Source: Phalacrocorax aristotelis (taxonomy: Eukaryota; Chordata; Aves; Suliformes; Phalacrocoracidae). From it: DNA of 64,000 bases. Positions 45,501 through 57,772 of the stretch are shown in pieces; position 1 is the first letter of the stretch, and each line of letters begins with the position of its first letter. The position numbers and the translations under genes are program-made. The DNA lies in contig NC_134277.1 of NCBI RefSeq assembly GCF_949628215.1, positions 89,083,963 through 89,147,962 of the forward strand. The letters are read 5' to 3'. The notes beneath the pieces are model-generated. The model made no database searches and was not told the origin of the DNA. It was given only the letters and a program-made list of their open reading frames with translations.

Positions 45501-48500
45501 ATAGCAAGGAGAATTTCAGAGTGCAGTAAATTTGCTACTCATGTCAAGCTAAATGATAAGAAAACAAGAATGGAATAATACCAAGAATGTTATAATTTGA
45601 AAGTAAACCTTGCAGCTCAGTTCCTGCATGCCGTAGTGCTTGCTTTTTGTTGTGAAGGGTTCCTACATAAATCCGTTTGTAGCATATCTATTTTTGTGTC
45701 ATTTGCTCATCCTGACAGAGACTTTCTCACTGAAATGTTTGCACAGTATGAAAAGAAAAGATGGATTGTTTACAGAGCCATAATTTTCCTGTAATTGTTG
45801 ATAAAAGCCTGTAGCTGGAAGGTTTTCAAGCAGTTACTGTTCTTGGATTGTTTTTCTTTAAGTGGAAAACCAGTAAGTGTGAAGATGTTTCTAAAATCAG
45901 AAGTTTTCATGCAGTATATCACCTCATGTTTTAGTCTTGTGGTAAAAAGCTTTTTCGAAAAATAAGCTGTTTAGGAAACCTTTGCCTTAACAACAATTAT
46001 TTGAGGTCATGCATGCATATACTTGCAAAAAGATGATTTCAAGCATTCCCTAACTACTTGCCTGCTTAGCTACATTTTTAGTATTTGAGTTCCCATGAAA
46101 GAGCGAAACCATGTTGACATCGAACAAAATCTTAATTTACTGACTGTGTTCCAATCTGTTGCCTAACAAAAAGTCTCTGTTTTGATGTTGGTACAGGGAA
46201 ACAAAGGATTTTTTATTACTGAAGAGCAATTTCAGCAAGGTGATTTTGCTGGCTAAAGTTAAGTTGTCATGTAAGCACAACAACTGGAAGAAAATCGCTG
46301 ATTTCCTTAAGGCCGAAAAATCAGTGTACACATCTTAAAAAGAGATGAAGTTTAAGTATCAGCTTCCACATTAGATTTCTTTGAATTTTTGTCAAGATAA
46401 ATTTTGTACTTTTTCAAAAATTATGTTCAGTCCAAAAAAAAAAAAAAAGAATGGACAGTAAGAGCGCAAAATATGGATGACATTTTTACAAGGGAAAAAT
46501 AAGAACTTTAAGTTTTTTTCCATGACATGATAGAAGCTGACCACAATATCTTCTTAATAATGCTAATTTTACAGAAATTGTTGTTTTCTTAATACACTTG
46601 AGGATAAACTTTGATATAACCAGGAATTAAAATTTTTAGTAGTATTTTGGAGACATGAGCTTAGCCAGTGAGAGGTGTAATCTGTTTTCAGAAAACTGGA
46701 TGTCAGAATACAGTTGTAACTGCATTAATGTTATATATTTTCATGTAATCATCAGAAAATTTGAAGCATATTTAAACTTTGAATGGAAAAATGCATATAG
46801 GTAAATAAAGAGATAACTGCATGAGGTAATTGAAGAAGTGAGTAGAGGTCATTATCTGAACTCAGTAATCTACCAATAATGTGTATGAATATTGAGTTTG
46901 TGCTCAGTTTGTGTTAAAAGTTGAAGATGAAAGATTATGTTACTTCAGGCAGGTGAATGCACTTCAAAAAAGCCATTAAAAGTATCCAGATGATTACTGA
47001 GATAGTGCTATGTCTGGCAATTTGTAGTCTGGGAGAAGAGTAATGAGTTATTAATTTAAAAAATATAATTACTATTCATGTATATTGAATTCAATTATGT
47101 AAATATGGATAAAAGTGTACTGAAGTTCTTAAGTAGATTTTTTTTTAAAGGCTGAAATTTCAGCTATGGGAAGGGCAAATACTTAACTACTTGCGGCATT
47201 TTTCTTTTTTTCAAAGTTTGTCTCAGAACTACCTCTGTAAAAACCCCAGCTATTTCTTATGCATTCACAAACTTTTTACTTGGACCTCTGTCAGGGCAGT
47301 TGGCAGTTCTTTGGGCATTGTAAACTCTAGAAGTACTGGCAGAAAACTGTGGAGAACACAAAGGGTTATGAAAGGTCAAGCGTCCTCTTCAGTAGTTGTA
47401 AGCATCAAAGGAGATTTTACAGTAGCTGTAAACCCTTCATGGTTCCTTCTGACCACTTTAAAAAGCGTGGATAGCATATCCAACACGAATTACATTTGTT
47501 AGCAATTATTTCTTTGGCAACAGTCGGTTTCCAATGTGTTCGTGGTGTGAGTCCTGTCAGTCTCCTCTGCGGAAACATCTTTCTTTGGTCATTTTTAAAT
47601 CTGCTCAAAAGCTTTTGCTGCTCACTCTTTAATACCACTGTGTTGCCAACAGATTGAATATGCAGGGAGCGTGCAACCTGTGACATGCCGATTTGAAAAC
47701 AGGATCCCTTTGGGACACGGGGCTTAAGCGTAGCATTTAACTGTCTGTTGTTTATATTTAGACAAGCATTTTCCCATGTTTATTTTCATATGTGTTAAAT
47801 ATAGTCCTTCGCTTAATCTCACATACCACCTTGAGCTATATGCTTTGTCAAGGACTAGAAAAGATCGAAGCGTTCCTCACCTTCTATTGAGAGCTATATT
47901 TGAACAGCTTTGAGGGGATGAGTGTTACCTGCTGATATAAACTGAAACTCTGAAAACCAAAACCAAAACTCAGGCTTAAATCTGATTTATTTTACAAATT
48001 TTAAATTCCCATTGGAACCAAGGTCAAAGTTAACTTGAGTAGTCAAAGGGGAAGAACTGCCTTACCATACAAACCTTAAAGTTCAATAAAAGCATTGGTC
48101 TCTGAAAAAAAAAAAATTATGAAAGCAAAACCTGTTGCCTCAATTTAAGATTATTCCTTGAAATGTAAAGAAGATAAACTTTGATCTGCTGCCAGCAAAC
48201 TCTGATGATAGAAGTCTTTAAATAGTTCATGTATTTACAGTTTTTGTTTAATTCCTTTTGGGTTTTTTTTGTGAAGATGGATTTTTTAACCACCATTTCA
48301 CTGATGTTATATTAAATTCCAGATAATAGGAATTCAACTGCAAAGTTTCAGCCCTTCCTTTCTTACCTGTTTCTTCATTATTTTATTTCTTGGTTTTCCT
48401 CCATGACAGAGTTTGCCTTTTATTAAGGAAGCCTCTAGCTCTGCCAGTCAGTCAGTGAGTGTCTCACGGCACTGCTGTGCATCTTGGCGTAATGGGAAGC

Positions 48501-51500
48501 TAAAACCAGGCCAGGCACAGTCTGAAGGCAGTGTCAGTTTGCCAGGTCTTGAAGTCACTGATAAGGCCGTGTGCTTGCATGACCAGCAATGCATCTGAGT
48601 AAGCCAGCACCAAAGATTACCAAATACCTTTATATTTTTTTGATGTTTTCATTACTCTTCTGTGTATAGTCTTATGTTATGAAAGATGGTTCCGGTTTTA
48701 GCAGGAGCTTTAGCCCAGCTCAGCTAATGTTTTTTTTTCTTCTGAAGATTGTCATCTTCAGGAGGGAGGGGAAAGGTTCTTGAGACGCATTGCAGCTGAA
48801 AGTTGTACTGTTGAAATGTTGTTAGGTTTTTATTTTAAACCTAAAATGTTCTAGTTGTGTTTTCTTTACTAAAGGTCTGCAGAAAGATTTGCCAGTGGTA
48901 GTTTGCATGAGACAAAGCAGATGAACTCAGCTCTTTGAACCACAGTTTACTGCTTAGGACTGGAGAATGACAGGATCTTGCTGACATCATTGACTCCCTG
49001 AGCTTATCTATTTCATGGTAATTAATACAACACTTTCCATTTAGCTTCCTGCCAGTGCAGTTCCATTGCCTGAGGCTTCATTTGCCTTGCTGCTCAATGT
49101 TGAGGGCAGCCGCAGCCCAGCCCACAGCTTTCTAGCTGGACTTTCTCTAATCACTATGAGTTTGTGCAACAGGAAAGGGATTGCAGGAACCTCAGTATTC
49201 CTGAGCTCTCTCGAATGTTTTCTAGTCTTCTGCTTTCTGTTACACCTACTATGTGTCTGTGGAGACCATTAAATGGTTCCCTCAGGTTTTGTAAAGCTCA
49301 TATTTCTTGGTCATCTTTGTTTGCTTCAAGGAAGATTATGAAACTAGTAGGAATTTGGCTCCTAAGTTCCTGTATATTTCAAAACAATGTCTGCGATATC
49401 CACTCTTGCAAGCCAGATCAGGAGCTGCTGTTGTCTCTGACACCACGAACTAGATTCTGAGAAGCACAACATGTTGGCACTGATGGTATAAAGTATAATG
49501 TTAGGTGAAGAGAATGTGCTTTTAGAAGTTAAAAACTTCTGAATTTCATTCAACCTTTAGAGGTTATGTTTGGTCTACAGTCATTATATGTGGTTTCAGA
49601 CTGGTGTCACGTTTCTTTTGGAGTTTCAAAAAAATCTGTTATTTCTTTTCTCTGAAAAATTCTGTTAATATGGATATATGTGAAGAGCTGGACGTGCCTG
49701 AAGTTTTTATGCTCAGGTAATTTAAAAACAGATCTGTTTGAAAAGATTAAAAGTTTTATGACCTGAGCAGAGAAAGATTGGATCATTGTATCACCACATT
49801 GTGTACTGTGAAAACAATGTCATTTGGTAACGGCTGATAGCTGTTATGCAGTAAGATATTGCTGGCATAATACAAAGGCAACATGCATAGCTTTCCAATT
49901 AGATTAACACATAGAAGCCTTATTCTAGCATATTTTTTGCATTATTTTTTAAAAAAAAAGATTATTTGAACATTGCACCGTCTTCCAGATTTCCCATAAT
50001 CTTTCCATTTCTGAAGAGACAGCTCTAAACTAGGTCATATAAATATATCAGGCTGATTGTATGCTGAATAATTGCTCTGCCTACTTGAATATGATACTTC
50101 TTTGAGCTATCTTTCTGTTGTATGTCTCTGTATTGGATTGAACTTAATGGGTAGTGGGTCAAGCCAAATAAATGGATTTGTGAAAGGCATATAATTAATT
50201 ATGTTTGCCACAACAGTCTTGATGTGCAACTCAGCCTTTGTGTCATGCAGCATGTTGTGCCAGCTGATGGATCGGAAGAATAAATACCAAACCATCGTGC
50301 AGGTATCAGAATACAAACCAGTAGCTGTGATGAACATGTTTTCTGGCATCTGCTGGTTGTTTTAGCTTGTAGCAGTAGATTTGGTTGGCTTGTAGTTCGC
50401 AACAGTAGTTAACTCCATAAAAAGAAAATTCTTGTATCACACAGTGTAAAAGTTCTGAAGACTGAAGAAACTGTAATTTCTAAAAAAAGCCGTACAAACA
50501 TTTTCCAAATCACAGTTAAGCCCCATGGGCAGATATTGAACTTTTGATACTGTCCCTGTGGGGAGAATGTGATGAATGAGGTTATAGCCTACACTATTTC
50601 ACCTTAGACGCCTTAGAATTCTCTGTTTCTTCAGCCACTGAAATCCACCAACAGCCCTGAGATGGTGAAAGTGCTTTCTGTAATAAATACAGGAAAATAA
50701 GCAAAGCTTTAACTTCTTTATTTCAGTAGCATTTTTGCAACCTAAAGCTTGTGTCATTTAAAACTAAATTACAATTCAAACATTTATGTTAATTATTAAA
50801 CATAAATAATGTGACTAGTACCAATATTAGTGGTAGTCGTGTAGCTTTATATTACAGGCATTTTACTTGTTTGTCTAAAATGTTCAGGTTTTAACTTGTC
50901 ATGGATATTTGTGTTTCCAGCCCACAACTACATTGTAAGGGTGCGTGTGGGGAGAAGCCATAGGCTTCTGTAATTGTGTGGGGAACAGTAGGTGTGATCA
51001 CTGGGACTAGATTGGGATCTTGCATTCTCAAGGTCAGTTAAGGCTTTTGGCATGTGCAATGCCCTTTCCCTCTTCCCTTAGGAATGAACATAGAGGTGTT
51101 TTATGACATCAGGGGACTCTGAACTCAGTTTCCCATTCCGTATAGTTCTATGTGCAACCACTAGCCTGTTCTGCTGTTGGCTAACGTAACAAATGGATGT
51201 GTTAGTTGTTTGTGCTGAATTATCAGCCATAAATTTAATAGCATTGAATAGCACTGTTGGTGCTGTACAATTAGCAGTGGAATACAAAGTTAGCAACAAA
51301 GTCTGTGCTGGGAAGATCATGGCTATTTAAATCTTGCACTACTCTCACTCCCCAATGTATTTGCACGCTGAAGATGCTACCATTTTGTTTTAAGTTCTGT
51401 GCTACATTTGCAAGCTTAAACCTTTAGCTCAGCATCCTTTATAGAGTGCCACTTATAATGGGACAAACCCATGACCAGTTGGCACTGATGGTCATTCTGC

Positions 51501-54500
51501 CTCTCTGCTGATTTACTTTCAGAAAGCTATTGCGTTACTTCATAGAGACCAGTATATTATTATTGTTGATCACTACTCAATTGTGTTGAATTCTAAAAAA
51601 ATCTAATACAAAGATAAATATTCTCACAGCTCAAATAGTATTCCACTCTAATTATTGTCTTGAGTACAAATATTAGAAGGAAATCATACTTTCTGCAGTA
51701 AGGGAACAGAAAACCTGATATGATAGATGTGAACCTTAACATGGCACAATGATACCTGTAAAGTGGAGATCTTGGACTTTATTAGTTTATTCAGTAAAAT
51801 GCTTCCTTAGCTTTTGAGTTATCTCAAGAGACTTTTGAGCTATCTGAAGAGACCGTTACACTAGTGAGCAACCCAGGGCACCTAATAACATGCTGATATG
51901 AAAGGTGGAGAATATGATGGAAAGGGAAGGTCAAGCTCTATAAACTTTACTTTGTGAGCGGCTGCAATTTTTTTCTAGCTGAGACAAACAAGTAAAAAAC
52001 CCTGGCTTGTATCTGGACATCTTTTATTGCAGCATTAGCCTTACCTTCCAGCTATGGGGAGATAAATACAACTCCGGCTGAAGGTGGAATACTAACCCAT
52101 GCATTAAGGCAGATATGCTGAGCCTCTACACTGTAAAACAAAATCTGTGTGTATCTGAGAAAGCTAAGGAGAACTTTAGGACATGGTTCATGGGAAGGAA
52201 ATAGGAATCACTTCCCCAGTTCTCCAGTTCACTGTAAATGTAGGGCTGGACATAGACACACATGTTGCAGCCAAGCAGTTTATTTGTGTTTGATCATTGG
52301 TTTCTTTTATAATGGGATATGCACTAGAAATTTTCTTTATTCCTTTTTCTTTTGAAATTTCCTCTTCTCCATTTATATAAGCCCATGGAAGCAGTCCTAG
52401 ACCAAAGCTTTTTCAACTGCATAATTGATTCTTTCTCTTGAGGTATGAGTAGAAAATGGATATAAAATAAAGTTTGATTCTTTATATTTCTGTGCTAAAG
52501 TTGGCAAAGAATGTTCATTTAATCAGGTATTTAAAAATGCTATTGTATAGTACTATTGTATAAGCTTATATTGGCCTAGGTCTGTATTAAAAACCCTGTC
52601 ACATGTTCTTAAACAAATTTCAGTGCCTGACATTTGATTTCAGTGGGAGATAAACATCTAAGGCACTGAGATCAAAGTCCTGTTAAGCATCTTACTTCTA
52701 CTGATGCTCCTCTTGTTGGTTATACTGTTAACGGTGCCTTTTCTTTATCTGGATTTGTCTGCAAAAACATAGAGATATAAGAAGAGATATTTGAAAAATG
52801 CTAAAATACAAATGGTAAAAATAAGGAAAGTTATTTTGAGAGGTTAGCCACTTATATACTGGGAAATCTCGCTTTTTGCCTTTTTGCAAAAGTGTGAGCT
52901 TTTATTTGGATAATTTGTCAATGGGAATTGGGATTGTGGTTTTTTTTTGGTTGTTAGTTTTTTTTTAAACAGAACAATAAGGATACTTTTACAATATGTA
53001 ACTTTTTTCTTTAAAGGGCTGGGAAAATGTATTTATATTAATTACAAGATGATAGTGCATTTTGACCTTTCCTGGAGTATTAATTCTTGAGGAGAAAGCA
53101 TCAGATTTATTTTGATGAAAAGAATTTCTTCAAAATATATAGGACATAATAATAACAATGATTTAAAAGGTGTTATTTCTATGTACTCACTATTTGCATG
53201 TTTACTTTTACCTGCAAGGAGATGTTTTTGAATATGCAGAGATACTGTTGGCAGTGAAAAAGTTAGAAGGGGTCTGTTCATCTATCTGTAGTTGAAGAAC
53301 TTCTAGAAATGACAAGAGAGTTTTTTGTGCTACTCCAAGAAAGAAAACAGTCCATATGATTTTTAAAAGGCTTGACTGACTCAAAGGACTGATGATTCAT
53401 TTTGTTATAGAGAGTTTGGAAATGGCATGGTTTTACTGATCCATGGCTGAAACCTCCACTTCTCAAATAGAATAACCATTGTTTTTTTGTTACTCTAGGA
53501 TTAAGGTCTCATTATTTTCTGAGTTCAAAACCTTAACCAAACCACACCCCCATGAATGTGATCCAGTTGCTTGTTGGATGCTACTAGCGGTTTTCATGTC
53601 AACAGAAAGACCTTTTTGTTAACTGGGAAACACAGAAATATCATAGAGTTTCAAGAAGGAAAATGATTTAGGAGGAACCTCTTTCTTTCCAAAGCCAACA
53701 TCAAAATCTTTCTTCAAAACTTCTAACGGGGAAAGGATTTAGAGTGTTATGTTTCATTTTTATTTGCTTACTGAATTTGGTATTTAGAGAAGGAACAATT
53801 CACTCTGTAGGAATTGTCTTTGGACATCTCAGTTCCAGCTTGGGGTCTGAATTCCAGCTACAATTTCTAACTGCAGTTTTACTTTTCGTCTGACTCCTTC
53901 TTTCTCCTTTGCTCAAAACTGTTGCAGTTTGGTTAATTTGTGAATTGTTGCTGAGGTGGAAGTTTGGTTTGAGATGTATTAATCAAACTGCATGAGAGAA
54001 ATTTTTTCCCTCCTCCTTCTTCCTTGCTGGTTTTGCATAAAGTGTTTAAAAGCTGACTAAGCTCCTCTGAGGCTGCAGGAATTCCCAGAGACTTCCTTTG
54101 CAAAAAGGAGATCCAAGACAAGCCTACATCTTTTCTATCAGGCTGCTTAGTCCAACTTTTAAGAGGTGGTTGGGCATCTGAATAAAGTATAAGAATCTGC
54201 TGGAGACTGCAGGATAAAGGCAAGAGGGGATTGGTATAGAAAGAGATATTTAGATCTAATCTATACTGGCTTTACCAGCAAAGTATACTGGCTGTAGGTG
54301 CAGTTCGCTCTTGCCAAAATATACTTTTTCCACATTGTTCAAATAACTAAGTTACTTGTATAAACACACCATTAAAAGTGGCTGTCTGGACTGAAAAGCA
54401 GGGGGACTTTGGGGTGCTCCTCTTCCTTTCCAACTTCTTTGGGTCCAGGTGCTTGGTTTCCTTCACTTGTAACTTGGAAAGGAGAGGTAGGAAGGGCCAG

Positions 54501-57210
54501 ATAGTTGCACTCGGGTGTCAGTTTGACGTGGAATTCGTGACATGGTGATTGCATTCACAGGATAGTCACAGTCAGTACTTGTCCCCAGACTTTTACTGGC
54601 ATATAAATATTTAAGTACTTTCACACTGATGTTATGCCAAAACTTACACCAGTATAGTAAACATAGTTTTAAGCCCTGAGCATGAAGGTGGATAACTAAC
54701 GCTTTATGGGTAGATGAAAAAAGAGCAAGGCTGGAAAAATATAGTTGAACCAATGACTAAGTAATCTAACATTGCTGTATGTTATTTAACAAACAAACAA
54801 AAATCCTTTCACCAGGAATGAATCCCTAAAAAACATGATAAATGAGCATTTGTTTTTTTCATAGTTTGTTACTGGGCCAGGGCCATGCAGCAGTGCCTGT
54901 ATAGTAATAGAGGGTGGTAACAAAAATTATGCATTTTCCTAAACAACTGCAGGATCTAAAATAGTTTTTTTGGAAAAAAAAAATCCCAAACACACAAACA
55001 ACGGAACATGCAGAAAAGCTTCCATATAAGCACACCTTTTTTACTGTGGTTTCAGTACTGTCTCCTTTAAACAGTCTGATCATGAGCTGATTACCAAAAT
55101 GCCATGAGCCTCATTGAAAAATCAGGAATTTTTAATTCAATGGCTTTCAGATGTCTTCCATAGCTATTATTGCCACATAACTTTCCTAGTGTGCTATTTC
55201 CACAGGCTTACTTATGCAGGCAGAAACTTTAGTGAAGCCATAAGCAGTTTTGCTAAGTATAGGAAACTGAGGGTGTAGGTCAGAAAATGTCTATTTGAAT
55301 AATAAAATAAAAACATGTCTGAGATGTGCACTTTCTTGGGTGAGTGTATTTTATTCTCTTCTGGTACTTCCACAGTGGAAAAAAAAATAACAAAATAAAA
55401 CATTGTTTATTCAAGATGTTCATTTACAAGTGTCTTCAGAGAGGTCTCCCTGAACAGGTTGTGTGAATGCTTCTAATCTTCTAGGGCTTCATTTTATCCT
55501 GGAGACTGTTTTGGCGAGTCAGATGTCATTCTTTGATTTCTCCTCTTTGCTTAAGTTTTCCAGTCATTGTAGTTTGATTTTTTGCCAAAGTGGATGAAAG
55601 GTTTGTATTCTCCAGGATGTGCTGTGCAGCTGCTTAAAGCATGACTGACTTAACAAAAAAAAAAACCCCAAACCCCAAAAACCAACCCCCCCAAAAAAAC
55701 CCCTACCGTGGAAAAAGTAAGAGCTAGATTTCAAATATTTTAGTCCTGCAAATAGGAAGGAAGAGCTGTTTGGAGCTAAGCAGTGAATTCTCTGTAGCAA
55801 GCAAGCTGATTCAGACTACTTTATTAGTATGACACAGGAATGCCTACCACTGCAGCACTCCATTCTGTTATTCTGTTTCCCTCTACACGTTAATTCCTTG
55901 CTCCCTGCCATGTCTTTCTGCGATGAGTTTTCATGCTTAATCCGAACATGAAGAAAACATTTCTTTAGAAAACTATAAACAAAGTGAATATTCTTTCTGG
56001 TTCTTGGCTACTGGAATATTTAACATTTTTCAGTTTAAAAGGTACTTTGCTGTTCCTCTTTTCTTAACTCACAGGATTTGTGTTTAGCAGGCCAGGCTTC
56101 TCATAGCCTCAGTTTTGTCAGAGCAAGTGCACCTGTCTTGTTGGAAAATACTTCCATCTTAAGATTGAAAAACTTTGCTATACTTCAGCAGACTATTTTC
56201 ACAGCTCTGGATCCAATTCTTCCTCCTTTTAAATGCTCTTATCATAGTTGTCACTGGCAACAGAAACCATGGTCTTTAATCAGTCCTTCCAACACTGCTG
56301 TGTGGTAAGTAGCTGGAATGGGCATATGATTTAGAAAAGAGTAACTCAGGCAAATGTGATAAATGAACTGCTGATCTCTAAATCTTTATTGGCAAATGTA
56401 CAAGTTATAATTGAGAAGGGATGAGCAGGAGCAAGTTACTATGAAAGTTCAGTCTGAACTGGAAACTGCACTCAGTGGTTTGTAATATTCCAAAAACATT
56501 TCTAATTTCCATGCCCTTTTATATATTTTGTCTTGAGATATAAAGCTTGCTGAGCTTTGGGACAGCAGAGAGGCAGTGTAAGTACCCAGAAACTAGGAAA
56601 TCTAGCAAGGAAAGTTAGTTCAGCATTAGGATAGTGTTGAAGTACAAACCTGTAAGTTTTTGGCAAACAGGAGTGCAGTTTCTGCACTAGTAGTTACATT
56701 TGAATGGCCAGAATTAAGAAAAAAAAAAAAGAAGTATAACAACCCATCCATACCTCACCTGATGCCTTATTTATTGAATCATTTAAATTTTCTCCTGAAA
56801 AAACAATATCTAAAACTAAGTGTCTAAAACTATGAGTTCCACAAGTATCACAGAGATGCTGTGAAAAGACTATGCTAAGAGAAGAAATAATTTGTCCTAA
56901 TTTCACAGAGAAGAAAACGAGGTACAGAGAGATTTAAAGCTGAAATTGTCACATGATCTCTAATTTTGTATGCTCCTTTAAATGCCCAGAGTACTTGGAA
57001 TGTTTTAATTTTCTACTGTGAAAATAGACTTCCCAGTGTCTTCAGAAGTACCTTTTTGCATGATCAGCATTTCTGTAAGTCTGGATCTTAGCAGATGGAT
57101 GCACAGAATATTCAGTGATCAGCTGTGAGGATTTTAATTGCTTAAGACTGAGAGCTCCATGACTGAGGAGGTAAATATAAAATTAGCCATGTCTCCCAAG
57201 AAGGCATCAA
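36561..57210. other. Gene desert, 20 kb
   Basis: AT-rich non-coding DNA. Within it are an exon-like acceptor at 36853, a GC-richer patch at 41720-42070, a (GT)n stretch near 42338-42360, A/T homopolymers (for example near 46434 and 48106) and C-runs at 55666-55703. The longest open frame, 157 codons on the minus strand at 43248-43721, has no recognisable domain. No convincing gene. Confidence 0.55.
55666..55703 (-). repeat. Four C-runs, possible G-quadruplex on the minus strand
   Basis: C-runs at 55666-55669, 55673-55676, 55686-55692 and 55700-55703 are separated by A-rich loops of 3, 9 and 7 nt. On the minus strand this is four G-runs. Such A/C low-complexity tracts are frequent in bird DNA. 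Confidence 0.5.
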
Positions 57211-57216
57211 AAGGAC

Positions 57217-57772
57217 TGTTGTGGTTTAACCCCAGCCGGCAACTAAGCATTATCCAGCCACTCGCTCACTCCCCCATGGTGGGATGAGGTAGAGAGAAAT
57301 TGAAGGATAAAAGTGACAAAACTCGTGGGTTGAGACAAAGACAGTTTAAGGAATCCATTCACTCCTTCCCATGGGCAGGCAGATGTTCAGCCATCCCCAG
57401 GAAAGCAGGGCTCCATCATGAGTAACGGTTACTTGGGAAGACAAAAGCCATCGTTCAGAACGTGCCCCCCTTCCGTCTTCTTCCCCCAGCTCTACATGCT
57501 GAGCATGATGCCACATGGTGTGGGATATCCCTTGGGTCAGTTGGGGTCAGCTGTCCCGGCTGTTCCCCCTCCCAGCTCCTCGTGCCCCCCCAGCCTGCTC
57601 GCCGGTGGGGTGGGGTGAGGAGCAGAAAGGGCCTTGACTCTGTGTGAGCCCTGCTCAGCAGTAACTAATGCATCCCTGTGTTATCAACGCTGTTTCCAGC
57701 ACAAATCAAAAACACAGCCCCATACAAGCTACTATGAAGAAAGTTAACTCTATCCCAGTTAAAACCAGCACA
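57217..57772 (-). mobile_element. LTR-5, endogenous retrovirus LTR
   Basis: On minus it starts TGTGCTGGTTTTAACTGGG followed by agagttaactttc, and ends ggggttaaaccacaaca. Its middle (gaatccattcact, catgggcaggcag, ccatccccaggaaagcaggg) is nearly identical to LTR-1. The base string next to its 3' end (gtccttttgatgcc on minus) resembles the LTR-to-primer-binding-site spacer of LTR-1, so a trace of internal sequence may remain. No clear target duplication found. Confidence 0.85.
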
